Under the pieces are notes generated by a model. That model saw only the letters and a list, made by a program, of their open reading frames with translations. It made no database searches and was not told the origin of the DNA. From an uncultured Alphaproteobacteria bacterium (lineage in GTDB: Bacteria; Pseudomonadota; Alphaproteobacteria; Rhodobacterales; Rhodobacteraceae): a DNA stretch of 64,000 bases. The stretch lies in assembly GCA_902625475.1 (NCBI GenBank), contig CACOBR010000004.1:1-64000 (forward strand), written 5' to 3'. Shown here piece after piece: positions 36,126-44,314 of this stretch (position 1 is the stretch's first letter; the number at the start of each line of letters is the position of its first letter). The translations under genes and the position numbers were made by a program.

Positions 36126-37306
36126 GTAACAGCTCCTATAAATTTCAAAAATCTCAACGTACCTTGATGCAGCGTTTGTTTGAAGCACCTGCAATTGGGA
36201 AGATGTCACCGATGGCCAAGATATTCGCCTACACTCTATTAGGGGTTTGGTCGTTTTTCGTCCTATTTCCAATTTACTGGGTCGTCATTACTTCATTCAA
36301 GGATATGACTGCCGTCAATCAAGGACCTTTCTATATCCCTTTTGTAGATTTTCAGCCCACGCTCGATGCTTGGCGCGTTCAATTTAGTGAAGATCCATAC
36401 TGTACAGTGAGTGCAATCGGAAGACAGCTATGGTTGTTAGTTTACAATTCTGCGGTTTTTGTAGTCTCGCCGGTGATTGAACTTAATCCAATGGAACCGC
36501 AAATCTGCAAAATTTATCTAGCGTTTACCAATTCATTCGTGATTAGCATCTTTGCAACAGGTTTATGCGTGCTAGTTGGCTCAATGGCTGCTTTTGCCTT
36601 GGCACGTATTCAGTACGCACCGCGTTTTGGCAATATCATGATTTTTGTTTTGCTGTTAGTTGTCGTTATTTTTACGGTCACGTATTACGGCGTGCCTTGG
36701 TGGGTGTCATCAAGTGTTGCGTTGGCACTTTTCTTTTTCTTACTTCGCGCTCTTCGTGGATACTTCAAGATGTCGCTGAGGAATGGTGATATATTGTTTT
36801 GGATTATATCGCAGAGAATCTTACCGCCAATAGTGGTTGTAATCCCACTTTATGTGATGTTTCAAGCCGTTGGAATGCTGGACACACACTTAGCAATAAT
36901 TTTGCTTTATGCCGTGGCTAATATGCCAATTGTGGTCTGGCTCATGTATGACTTTTTTAGGAATCTGCCAATTGAGCTAGAAGAATCTGCACAACTTGAC
37001 GGTGCCACGCGACTACGCATTTTCCGGGAAATTGTCTTGCCCTTAACCCGTCCCGGTCTTGCAGCAACGACATTGTTGACACTTGTGCTTTGCTGGAACG
37101 AATACCTATTTGCTGTGTTCTTGGCCACGGTCAAGGTTCAGACAATGCCAATTATGGTGTCAGCAAAAAATACAGGTGAGAAAGGCATTTTGTGGTGGGA
37201 GATGTGTGCAATAATCGTCGTTATGATCATACCTGTAATCATAATGGCAATATTGTTGACAAGGTTCATATCTAAGGGCGTCCTCATGGGCGCAATGAAA
37301 GGCTAA
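36122..37306 (+). CDS. Sugar ABC transporter permease (MalG-type) with inserted segments
   Basis: Second CUT1 permease, 394 residues against about 280 normally. The EAA loop ESAQLDGATRLRIFREI (about 288-304) is intact. Two insertions are visible: about 88-130, containing one hydrophobic stretch (LWLLVYNSAVFVV), and about 165-217, containing two (IMIFVLLLVVVIF and VALALFFFLL). As in its partner, the additions come before the conserved core. Starts in ATGA overlap and ends just before the ATPase gene. Confidence 0.88.
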   Translation: MSNSSYKFQKSQRTLMQRLFEAPAIGKMSPMAKIFAYTLLGVWSFFVLFPIYWVVITSFKDMTAVNQGPFYIPFVDFQPTLDAWRVQFSEDPYCTVSAIGRQLWLLVYNSAVFVVSPVIELNPMEPQICKIYLAFTNSFVISIFATGLCVLVGSMAAFALARIQYAPRFGNIMIFVLLLVVVIFTVTYYGVPWWVSSSVALALFFFLLRALRGYFKMSLRNGDILFWIISQRILPPIVVVIPLYVMFQAVGMLDTHLAIILLYAVANMPIVVWLMYDFFRNLPIELEESAQLDGATRLRIFREIVLPLTRPGLAATTLLTLVLCWNEYLFAVFLATVKVQTMPIMVSAKNTGEKGILWWEMCAIIVVMIIPVIIMAILLTRFISKGVLMGAMKG

Positions 37307-37309
37307 AAA

Positions 37310-38380
37310 ATGCAAGGTTTTGATCGTCAGGCAGCCGTCCGATTTGAGAATGTGGAAAAAAATTTCGGCGACGTTAAGGTGCTTAGAAACTTTGACTTGG
37401 AAGTACAACCAGGCGAGTTTGTCGTTCTGTTGGGCGCGTCAGGTTCTGGAAAAACAACAGCCCTGCGCATCTTATCAGGTTTAGAAAAGCCATCCGGTGG
37501 TCAGGTCTACATAGACGAAGAAAATGTTACAGATGTTTTGCCAAAGTACCGTGATATATCAATGGTTTTTCAGTCTTATGCGCTCTATCCACACAAAACG
37601 GTGGCGGAGAATATTAGTTTTCCATTGAAAGTGCGTGGTATGGCCAAGGATGATATGGATGTAGCAACTCTGGATGCCGCAAAACAAGTGCAGATAGAAG
37701 ATCTTTTAGATCGCTACCCTCGAGAACTTTCCGGTGGCCAGCGTCAGCGTGTGGCACTCGCCCGTGCCATCATTCGGCAGCCATCAGTATTCCTCATGGA
37801 CGAACCGCTGTCGAACCTTGATGCTAAACTTCGCGGACACATGCGCGCGCATCTTAAACACATGCAAAAATCTATGGGAATTACAACGATTTATGTCACC
37901 CATGACCAGATCGAAGCAATGACATTAGCACACCGAGTCGCCATCCTAGAAAAAGGTGTTTTGCAACAGCTTGCTACACCGGCAGAGATTTATAACAACC
38001 CTGCAAACTTATTCGTGGCCCAGTTTATTGGCTCACCACCAATGAACGTAGTACATGGAAGTCTTAGCGGAGGTCAATTCACAACCAATGGTGTTGCAAT
38101 CCAAACCGCTGTTACGGGACAGGTGGATAAAGCTATCATGGGCGTCCGGCCAGAGGATTGCTCCATTGCATCCTCCGGCGAAGGGACTTTATTTGGAAAA
38201 ATTTACACTAACGAATTAATTGGCGATCATGCTCTTGTAACATTGGACTGGGGTGATGACAAAATTTCAGTGAAAGCCCCAAAAGACTTTGCTGGTGAAC
38301 AGGGCGATGAAGTTGGTGTTATAATTCATCCCGATTGTATCTTCATTTTTGACGAAAGCACCGGTCAGCGTATACGGTAA
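37310..38380 (+). CDS. Sugar ABC transporter ATP-binding protein (UgpC/MsmK type)
   Basis: Cytoplasmic ATPase of 356 residues that powers the importer. Walker A GASGSGKTT (near 43), Q-loop MVFQSYALYP, signature LSGGQRQRVALARA, Walker B VFLMDEPLSNLDA and H-loop YVTHDQ are all perfect. A C-terminal TOBE/MOB-like regulatory domain follows (about 245-356), as in sugar transporters. AAAGG precedes the ATG. Confidence 0.94.
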   Translation: MQGFDRQAAVRFENVEKNFGDVKVLRNFDLEVQPGEFVVLLGASGSGKTTALRILSGLEKPSGGQVYIDEENVTDVLPKYRDISMVFQSYALYPHKTVAENISFPLKVRGMAKDDMDVATLDAAKQVQIEDLLDRYPRELSGGQRQRVALARAIIRQPSVFLMDEPLSNLDAKLRGHMRAHLKHMQKSMGITTIYVTHDQIEAMTLAHRVAILEKGVLQQLATPAEIYNNPANLFVAQFIGSPPMNVVHGSLSGGQFTTNGVAIQTAVTGQVDKAIMGVRPEDCSIASSGEGTLFGKIYTNELIGDHALVTLDWGDDKISVKAPKDFAGEQGDEVGVIIHPDCIFIFDESTGQRIR

Positions 38381-38386
38381 TGTAGC

Positions 38387-39460
38387 ATGCGAATAGAACT
38401 CTACGATCAAATGTTTGATGAAAAAGAGCGCCCACTTTGTCAATTTGACGCTTTTTCCATCACTACATTCCGATACGCAAGCGGGGTGGTCGCCCTGCGC
38501 ATAGTAAACGCCCGAGGCGAGATTATTGTCTTGCCCTTTCAAGGTCAGCAGATATGGCGCGCCAATTTCGATGGGCGCGACCTGACAATGCGATCTATGT
38601 TTGATGAGCCTGTTTTCACGCGTAATTATTTGGAAAATTATGGCGCTTTTATGATCCACTGCGGCATAACTGGTCTCGGAGCACCTGGCCCCAATGATAA
38701 CCATCAATTGCATGGCGAACTACCAAACGCTCCACTTAATTCTGCCTGGCTGGAGTTTGATCTAGATAAACGGAGCACAAAAGTTGGGGGATCTTATCAG
38801 CACATAGTTGCATTTTCAACAAATTATCTTGCGACAATCGAGACTACAATGAAGGCAGAATCTGCACTACTGGATGTCTCAGTGAGTGTAGAGAATCTGA
38901 AGCAGACGCCTATGGACTTAATGTATCTGGGTCATGCAAATTTCCGTCCTGTCGATGAAGGAGAGCTACACTACAGCGCCTTTTATAACTCAAAATCGGT
39001 TCGGGTACGGCAATCGATCCCGTCGCACGTAAACCCAAAGCCTGGATATAAAGAGTTTTTGTCCAGGCTCGCTGATAGTCCAGAAATACATCACATACTT
39101 CAGCCCGGACTAGCCTTCGACCCAGAAGTTGTTTTTGAGATTGACATGATTAACGATGCAGATGGGTTTGCACACGCATTGCAAAAACATCCTAATGGTA
39201 CAGCGGACTATGTTCGATGTCGCCCTGATCAAGCGCCGATCTGTACCCGTTGGATTTGTCGGACCCCGGATCAAGATGGTCTGGGAATTGCCTTTCCGTC
39301 CACATCGGGAGTTGAGGGATATACGGTGGAAAAAGAAAAAGGTAGAATTAAAACAGTCCAAAGTGGCGATACCTGGCGCATTGAGATAAAACTAGGCTTG
39401 CTTACAGCAAGCGAGACAGAGAAGACGATTAAGATGATCGCAGCCCTAAAGGAGCTATAA
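38387..39460 (+). CDS. DUF4432 / aldose 1-epimerase-like protein
   Basis: Galactose-mutarotase-fold protein of 357 residues. DUF4432 members such as E. coli YcjR act as epimerases on sugars. Visible blocks are VLPFQGQQIWRANFDGR, HCGITGLG with HQLHGELPNAP (possible catalytic histidines), YLGHANFRPVDEGE and AFPSTSGVEGYT. It follows the ATPase gene by six bases, so it probably acts on the imported sugar or its keto form. The exact reaction is unknown. Confidence 0.8.
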   Translation: MRIELYDQMFDEKERPLCQFDAFSITTFRYASGVVALRIVNARGEIIVLPFQGQQIWRANFDGRDLTMRSMFDEPVFTRNYLENYGAFMIHCGITGLGAPGPNDNHQLHGELPNAPLNSAWLEFDLDKRSTKVGGSYQHIVAFSTNYLATIETTMKAESALLDVSVSVENLKQTPMDLMYLGHANFRPVDEGELHYSAFYNSKSVRVRQSIPSHVNPKPGYKEFLSRLADSPEIHHILQPGLAFDPEVVFEIDMINDADGFAHALQKHPNGTADYVRCRPDQAPICTRWICRTPDQDGLGIAFPSTSGVEGYTVEKEKGRIKTVQSGDTWRIEIKLGLLTASETEKTIKMIAALKEL

Positions 39461-40026
39461 TGTGTGCTATAAAACTCCATGCAACTGGCGACATTAGGAC
39501 GGTAGATGTAGACGTACCGAGCCCAGCCAAAAATGAAATTTTGATCAAGGTTGAGGCGGCTGGAATCTGTGGCACTGATCGGCATCTTTATCATGGCGAG
39601 TTTCCCTCAGTCCCTTACAAAATTTTAGGCCATGAGTTTTGAGGTATTGTAGTGGATAGTGGTGAGGCAGACATCGACATCGCAGTAGGTGCGCGGGTCA
39701 CGTGCGACCCTAATACTTGGTGTGGCGCCTGCAGTCAGTGCCAGCGCGGTTGGGTTAATCTATGCCTTAACAATATTCCTACAAGTGTTAACAGAGATGG
39801 TGAATTTGCCGAGTTTTGTGGTTTTTCTGCGTCAAGGGCAATTGTACTTCCCAACGAAATAAATCCGTTTACTCACGAGCGTTCTGCTAAAATAATTCCA
39901 GATGGTACAATAAACGTTTCACCCTTGGTAAGCAGGATTATCTCTCTAGAGGAGGATGCACTGGCAATTGCATCTCCCCCACCAAAGGGTGAAGTGCGCG
40001 TAATTGTTATTCCTAACCATGACTGA
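39460..40026 (+). pseudogene. Zinc alcohol/sugar dehydrogenase, decayed with internal deletion
   Basis: Remnant of a medium-chain zinc dehydrogenase (sorbitol/threonine dehydrogenase type). The front is recognisable: catalytic-zinc region AAGICGTDRHLYHGEFP and KILGHEF, then an in-frame TGA at 39640 where glycine or a similar residue belongs, then ARVTCDPNTWCGACSQCQRG with the structural-zinc cysteines. After LPNEINPFTH the sequence jumps to ERSAKIIPDGTINVSPLVSR, which belongs near the C-terminus, so about 180-200 residues including the NAD domain are missing. Start overlaps the DUF4432 stop (TAATG). Confidence 0.88.
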
Positions 40027-40210
40027 AACTGAACAAAGAACATTTAATTTTTAAAATGGATGAAAAACACATTTTAGCGAGGAGGCAAGAAAAAAATAAG
40101 GATGAATAATTAGTAAATTTTCGAATTAATAAAATATCGGATTGACAGATTTATCTTTTAAACAGAGCAACTATGTGCTTTAAATTAGGATAATAAAAGG
40201 AGTATTTCAA

Positions 40211-41041
40211 ATGAAGTCGGCACGATTGAAACGACTATTTGGCACATCAGGAAAATGCTTTGATGTAGCAATCGACCACGGCATGTTCAACGAACCGGGC
40301 TTTCTTAATGGAATAGAGAATATGCACAACGCTATCAGCATCATAGCTGCTGCTGCACCTGATGCAATTCAACTTACACCGGGTACAGCGCCAATCCTAC
40401 AAGCAATACCTGGCAAAGCACGACCCGCCTTAGTGTTGCGGACAGACATTGCCAATGTTTACGGGAACCCTCTGCCACACAAGCTTTTTTCTGTTATTAT
40501 TGGGGATGCAGTTGAACAAGCTATTATGCTAGACGCTGCTTGTGTTGTGGTCAACCTCTTGATGTTGCCCAATCAGCCTGAGTTGCACGAGTCCTGCATC
40601 AAAAATATTAGCATATTAAAGCGAGCGTGCGAAAAGGTTGGAATGCCACTTATGGTCGAACCCCTTGTCATGCAAGACAATGCAAAGACAGGGGGAGGCT
40701 ACGTGGTCGATGGCAACATCACCAAAATACTAGCTTTGGTGCGTCAAGCCGTGGAACTTGGAGCCGATATAATAAAGGCTGATCCTTGCGATGAGGTTAA
40801 AGATTATCACCAAGTCATCGAGATTGCTCAAGGCATCCCTGTCTTGGTTAGGGGCGGTGGCAAAGTTTCTGATGAAGAGATTTTAAACAGAACTTCTGCT
40901 TTGATTGAGCAAGGAGCGAAGGGCATCGTATATGGGCGTAACGTAATCCATCACGCCAACCCGGCCGGTATGACAAAAGCACTGATGGCCGTCGTTCATG
41001 AAGGCTTATCAGGGCCCAATGCATTTAGTTTGATTTCGTGA
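40211..41041 (+). CDS. Class I aldolase, DhnA/LsrF-like family
   Basis: TIM-barrel aldolase of 276 residues related to DhnA fructose-bisphosphate aldolase and LsrF. The Schiff-base lysine is K189 in DIIKADPCDE, preceded by LMVEPLV and followed by LVRGGGKVSDEE and GAKGIVYGRNV, the phosphate-binding end of the barrel. The N-terminal FDVAIDHGMF is typical. AAAGGAG stands before the ATG. With the PfkB kinase two genes on it suggests phosphorylation and cleavage of a sugar into two three-carbon (or C3 plus aldehyde) pieces. Confidence 0.87.
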   Translation: MKSARLKRLFGTSGKCFDVAIDHGMFNEPGFLNGIENMHNAISIIAAAAPDAIQLTPGTAPILQAIPGKARPALVLRTDIANVYGNPLPHKLFSVIIGDAVEQAIMLDAACVVVNLLMLPNQPELHESCIKNISILKRACEKVGMPLMVEPLVMQDNAKTGGGYVVDGNITKILALVRQAVELGADIIKADPCDEVKDYHQVIEIAQGIPVLVRGGGKVSDEEILNRTSALIEQGAKGIVYGRNVIHHANPAGMTKALMAVVHEGLSGPNAFSLIS

Positions 41042-42183
41042 CGCGCGTTATCAAATTTGGTGTGATTGGTTGCGGTCTGATGGGAAAAGAATTTGCTTCA
41101 GCTGCCGCTCGGTGGTTTCATCTTACAGACACGAAAGCACGCCCTGAAATCGTTGCAGTTTGTGACCTGAACCCCGTGCTTACCAATTGGTTTTCGGCTA
41201 ATCTACCATCAGTTAAACAGATCACTGCAGACTATCGTGAACTTCTGGCTAATGAAACTGTTGAAGCTGTATATTGCGCTGTACCACATAATCTTCACCA
41301 TAGCATTTATCCAGAAATCTTGGCTGCTGGAAAGCACCTTTTTGGTGAGAAGCCATTCGGTATAGACGCAGACGCTAACCGCAAAATCCAAGATTCAATA
41401 TTGGCGCATCCCAATTCCTTGGTTAGGTGCTCTTCAGAAATGCCATTCTTTCCCGGAGCGCAGAAGTTAATTAATTTCTTGAGGGCAGGTGATTTGGGTG
41501 ACATCATCGAAGTCGAAGCCGCTTTCCTTCATTCTTCTGATCTGAACCCCGACAAACCAATCAACTGGAAAAGAATAGTTGACATGAATGGTGCTTATGG
41601 CTGCATGGGAGATTTGGGAATGCACGTGCTTCATTTGCCCTTACGTCTGGGCTGGAAGCCTAGCAGAGTTTCAGCAACGCTGGTCAACCGTTTCGCAACT
41701 CGTCCTGATGGTCAAGGCAATACTGTGCCGTGCGAAACATGGGACAATGCAACGATTTTAGGGCATGTAGACGACGATAGAGGTGGGTTTCCAATAGTTC
41801 TAAAAACCTGGAGGATTGCACCTGGCCATTCGAATACTTGGAGTGTCCGCGTTCTGGGTACAAAGAAAAGTGCCTACTTCTCCACCAAGAACCCGTGTCG
41901 GTGGCAGTTTATGACATATGCGGGAGGTGCTGGAGTTTGGAGTGTAGAAGACTTAGGCTTCGAAAGCTTATTTCCAGCAATTACTGGAGGAATCTTTGAA
42001 TTTGGCTTTGCAGACGCGATTCAGCAAATGTGGGCGGCATTTATGGACGAGTTGGCAGGCGGTAATGCCAATGGCTTTGGGTGCGTGACACCTCAGGAGG
42101 CTGCCGACCATCACGCTATTCTAAATGCAGCACTGATAGCGGGAACCACGAACTCAGTTCAACACGTGTCGTATTTTGAATGA
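41038..42183 (+). CDS. Gfo/Idh/MocA family oxidoreductase
   Basis: NAD(P)-dependent sugar or inositol oxidoreductase, 381 residues. The Rossmann motif is GVIGCGLMGKEFA, and the conserved catalytic-lysine block GEKPFGID follows near residue 103. A C-terminal alpha/beta domain holds MNGAYGCMGDLGMHVLHLPL. Start is GTG in a GTGA overlap with the aldolase stop, so the two are coupled. Substrates in the family are sugars, sugar phosphates or inositols oxidised at C1-C3; the specific one is unknown. Confidence 0.88.
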   Translation: MTRVIKFGVIGCGLMGKEFASAAARWFHLTDTKARPEIVAVCDLNPVLTNWFSANLPSVKQITADYRELLANETVEAVYCAVPHNLHHSIYPEILAAGKHLFGEKPFGIDADANRKIQDSILAHPNSLVRCSSEMPFFPGAQKLINFLRAGDLGDIIEVEAAFLHSSDLNPDKPINWKRIVDMNGAYGCMGDLGMHVLHLPLRLGWKPSRVSATLVNRFATRPDGQGNTVPCETWDNATILGHVDDDRGGFPIVLKTWRIAPGHSNTWSVRVLGTKKSAYFSTKNPCRWQFMTYAGGAGVWSVEDLGFESLFPAITGGIFEFGFADAIQQMWAAFMDELAGGNANGFGCVTPQEAADHHAILNAALIAGTTNSVQHVSYFE

Positions 42184-42241
42184 AAAACTGTTGGTTAAAT
42201 AATGCGCGAAAAAAATGCGTTCTTAAACATGTAAATGTACA

Positions 42242-43237
42242 ATGATAGATCGCTCTGGAATAATTTGTGCGGGTAATTGGATCGTTGATTTAATACATGA
42301 CCTAGATCGTTGGCCAAACGAAAGTGAATTGGTACGTATAGGAACTCAGGCCCGCGGTGTAGGAGGTGGACCCGCCAACGTTATCACAACGCTTGCAAAG
42401 CTTGAAACTGGTTTGCCACTCTATCCCATGGGAGCTATTGGAGAAGATGAATATGGTGCGTTCATTCTAAAAGAATGCAGCCGTCTTGGTCTCCCAACTT
42501 CCGGACTAATAACTAAGACTGAAGTTGCAACAGCCCATACTCACGTAATGTCGGTGGCAGGACAAAGCAGAACATTTTTTTATCAAGGCGGTGCTAACGA
42601 TACACTAAACATTAACGATTTTCCTGAAGAAACATTTAAAGGTACATCTGCCCGCATCTTCTATCTCGGTTATCTTACATTGTTACGCAACCTCGACCAA
42701 ATAATAGACGATAATTCGACGAAAGCTGCACAGGTTCTAAAAAGGGCTCAAAATGCAGGCTTAGTAACTTGCGTAGACCTAGTCTCAATCCACCATCCAG
42801 AGTTTTCACGAATTGTTGAAATTGCTGCCCCTTTCGTGGATTTCCTTATATCAAATGAAATTGAAGCTGCACAAGCAACGGGTAGTAGGGTAGATGAAGA
42901 AACCTTAACCAGCGTCGAGGCGCTTACCCAAATGGCGCACAGAATGCTAGACTTGGGTGTAAGAAAGGCTGTTATCATTCACTGCGTTGAACGAGTTGTC
43001 TGGATGGATGCCAACAGAGATGTGTTAGTCATCGAGGTAGAATTAGTTCGACCAGAAGAAATTGCGAGTAATCTTGGCGCTGGTGATGCATTCTGCGCGG
43101 GCTTACTTTACGGTATACATGAAAGAAGGGGGCCCGAACGTGCGATCCAACTGGGAAACGCTGCAGCTCAAGCATCTCTTAAAGGGCTTACAGCAACTTC
43201 CGCAATTTCGGCAGAAGCAATTATATCACTTCGTTAG
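42242..43237 (+). CDS. PfkB-family carbohydrate kinase
   Basis: Ribokinase-fold kinase of 331 residues. The front CAGNWIVDLIHDLDRWPN and GVGGGPANVITTLAKL contains the glycine-rich sugar lid, and the catalytic signature NLGAGDAFCAGLL with its aspartate is intact. Unlike the kinase at 26 kb it keeps the glycine pair. It ends the island and probably the transporter-aldolase operon (58-base gap upstream). Substrate unknown; together with the aldolase it would phosphorylate the sugar that is to be cleaved. Confidence 0.88.
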   Translation: MIDRSGIICAGNWIVDLIHDLDRWPNESELVRIGTQARGVGGGPANVITTLAKLETGLPLYPMGAIGEDEYGAFILKECSRLGLPTSGLITKTEVATAHTHVMSVAGQSRTFFYQGGANDTLNINDFPEETFKGTSARIFYLGYLTLLRNLDQIIDDNSTKAAQVLKRAQNAGLVTCVDLVSIHHPEFSRIVEIAAPFVDFLISNEIEAAQATGSRVDEETLTSVEALTQMAHRMLDLGVRKAVIIHCVERVVWMDANRDVLVIEVELVRPEEIASNLGAGDAFCAGLLYGIHERRGPERAIQLGNAAAQASLKGLTATSAISAEAIISLR

Positions 43238-43363
43238 TCATAATGGTCACCTGCCACCACTACCCAAAAAGTGCCACGCTCCAAAATCAAACCATTATAT
43301 TTTTTAATTTGCATCATTTTGATTATGTAAAAATTATCAGTTGTACTTAAATACGTCTGGACA

Positions 43364-43386
43364 ATTAAAACATCTGATGTTTTAAT
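43364..43386. promoter_or_regulatory. Perfect 23-bp palindrome, likely operator of the GntR regulator
   Basis: Arms ATTAAAACATC and GATGTTTTAAT are exact reverse complements (11 base pairs) around a single central T. It ends seven bases before the start codon of the GntR/FadR-type regulator gene, covering where its ribosome binding site should be. This is the length and symmetry expected for a dimeric GntR-family operator, so autoregulation is the natural reading. It lies right at the composition boundary. No second full copy was found before the transporter gene. Confidence 0.72.
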
Positions 43387-43393
43387 CCTCTTA

Positions 43394-44152
43394 ATGAATG
43401 AACTTCTTTATTATGATTTAAAAAATGTTTCAGGGTTAACACCTGGCTTAGCAACACAAGTTTGTAGAGAAATTGGAAGGAGAATTGTTGCAGGTCTTTT
43501 CCCAGAAGGTCAATTTATAGATGATGAAAGTAAATTATGTAAGAGATATAATGTAAGTAAATCAGTAGTCCGTGAAGCTGTAAAAATTTTAGTAGCAAAG
43601 GGACTTTTAGAAGTTCGTAGAGGTAACGGCACAAGAGTCCGTCAACGAGCCAGCTGGAATCTTTTAGACGATGATGTACTTGCCTGGCATCAAGGTGTTG
43701 AACCAGAGACAGACTTCTTAAGAAAACTTATTGATGTGCGTTTAATGGTTGAGCCAAATGCAGCTTTTTGGGCAGCAGGGGCAGCTACTAATGAGCAAAT
43801 AAAAGAAATCAGTAAATCCCATAATGATATGGAAAATGCAAAATCTATTCAAGAATTTGTACTAGCTGATGCAAAATTTCACAGAGCTGTTTTAAGAGGA
43901 GCAAATAACGAGTTGCTTACAGCTATGGAAGGAGTAATTTTTTCTGCATTATTAAGTTCTATAAAAATTACTAATAATGACCCTATAGATAATAGGGAGC
44001 GTTCTTTGCCTCTTCACTATAAAATATTAAAAGCAATTGAAACTCAAAACAAAGTAAGAGCAGAATTTGCAATGCGAAAACACATGGCTGATACATATGA
44101 ACGTCTTTCAAAGTTACTTCCTGAACTAAAATCGGGGGTCAAAAAAATGTAG
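43394..44152 (+). CDS. GntR-family transcriptional regulator, FadR subfamily (FCD domain)
   Basis: DNA-binding regulator of 252 residues. The winged helix-turn-helix is at about 20-85 (DDESKLCKRYNVSKSVVREA, then GLLEVRRGNGTRV) and the FCD ligand domain at about 105-235. That domain has candidate metal ligands: aspartate and histidine in LADAKFHRAV, histidine in LPLHYKIL and histidine in RKHMAD. Such regulators bind sugar acids or other carboxylates and release the operator. It sits directly upstream of the sugar transport and oxidation operon, so it is its likely repressor. Confidence 0.9.
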   Translation: MNELLYYDLKNVSGLTPGLATQVCREIGRRIVAGLFPEGQFIDDESKLCKRYNVSKSVVREAVKILVAKGLLEVRRGNGTRVRQRASWNLLDDDVLAWHQGVEPETDFLRKLIDVRLMVEPNAAFWAAGAATNEQIKEISKSHNDMENAKSIQEFVLADAKFHRAVLRGANNELLTAMEGVIFSALLSSIKITNNDPIDNRERSLPLHYKILKAIETQNKVRAEFAMRKHMADTYERLSKLLPELKSGVKKM

Positions 44153-44314
44153 TTTTACAAGTTCCACAAACGCTCAAATTGGTGGTAGAGCCAGTGGTTG
44201 TAGCGCAAAAATTATATAAATATTTGTGCTTTTTATTCCCTTTTAATTTTGGGAAAACCACCAACAAGACTGGTGTATTTTGCGCCAAATAACATCAATA
44301 AAAAGGAGGAGATG

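Larger units (their letters stand above)
24514..43237. other. GC-richer polyol/sugar catabolism island (composition-defined)
   Basis: Hand counts on single 60-base lines gave about 45-47% G+C at 34.2 and 37.7 kb against 32% at 22.7 kb and 25% at 43.9 kb. The change coincides with the start of the aldehyde dehydrogenase gene and the end of the last kinase gene. Codons such as CGC, GGC and CTG are frequent inside and rare outside. The segment carries sugar-uptake and sugar-oxidation genes, two decayed genes and no regulator. No integrase, insertion sequence or flanking direct repeat was found by eye, so transfer is inferred from composition only. Confidence 0.6.
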
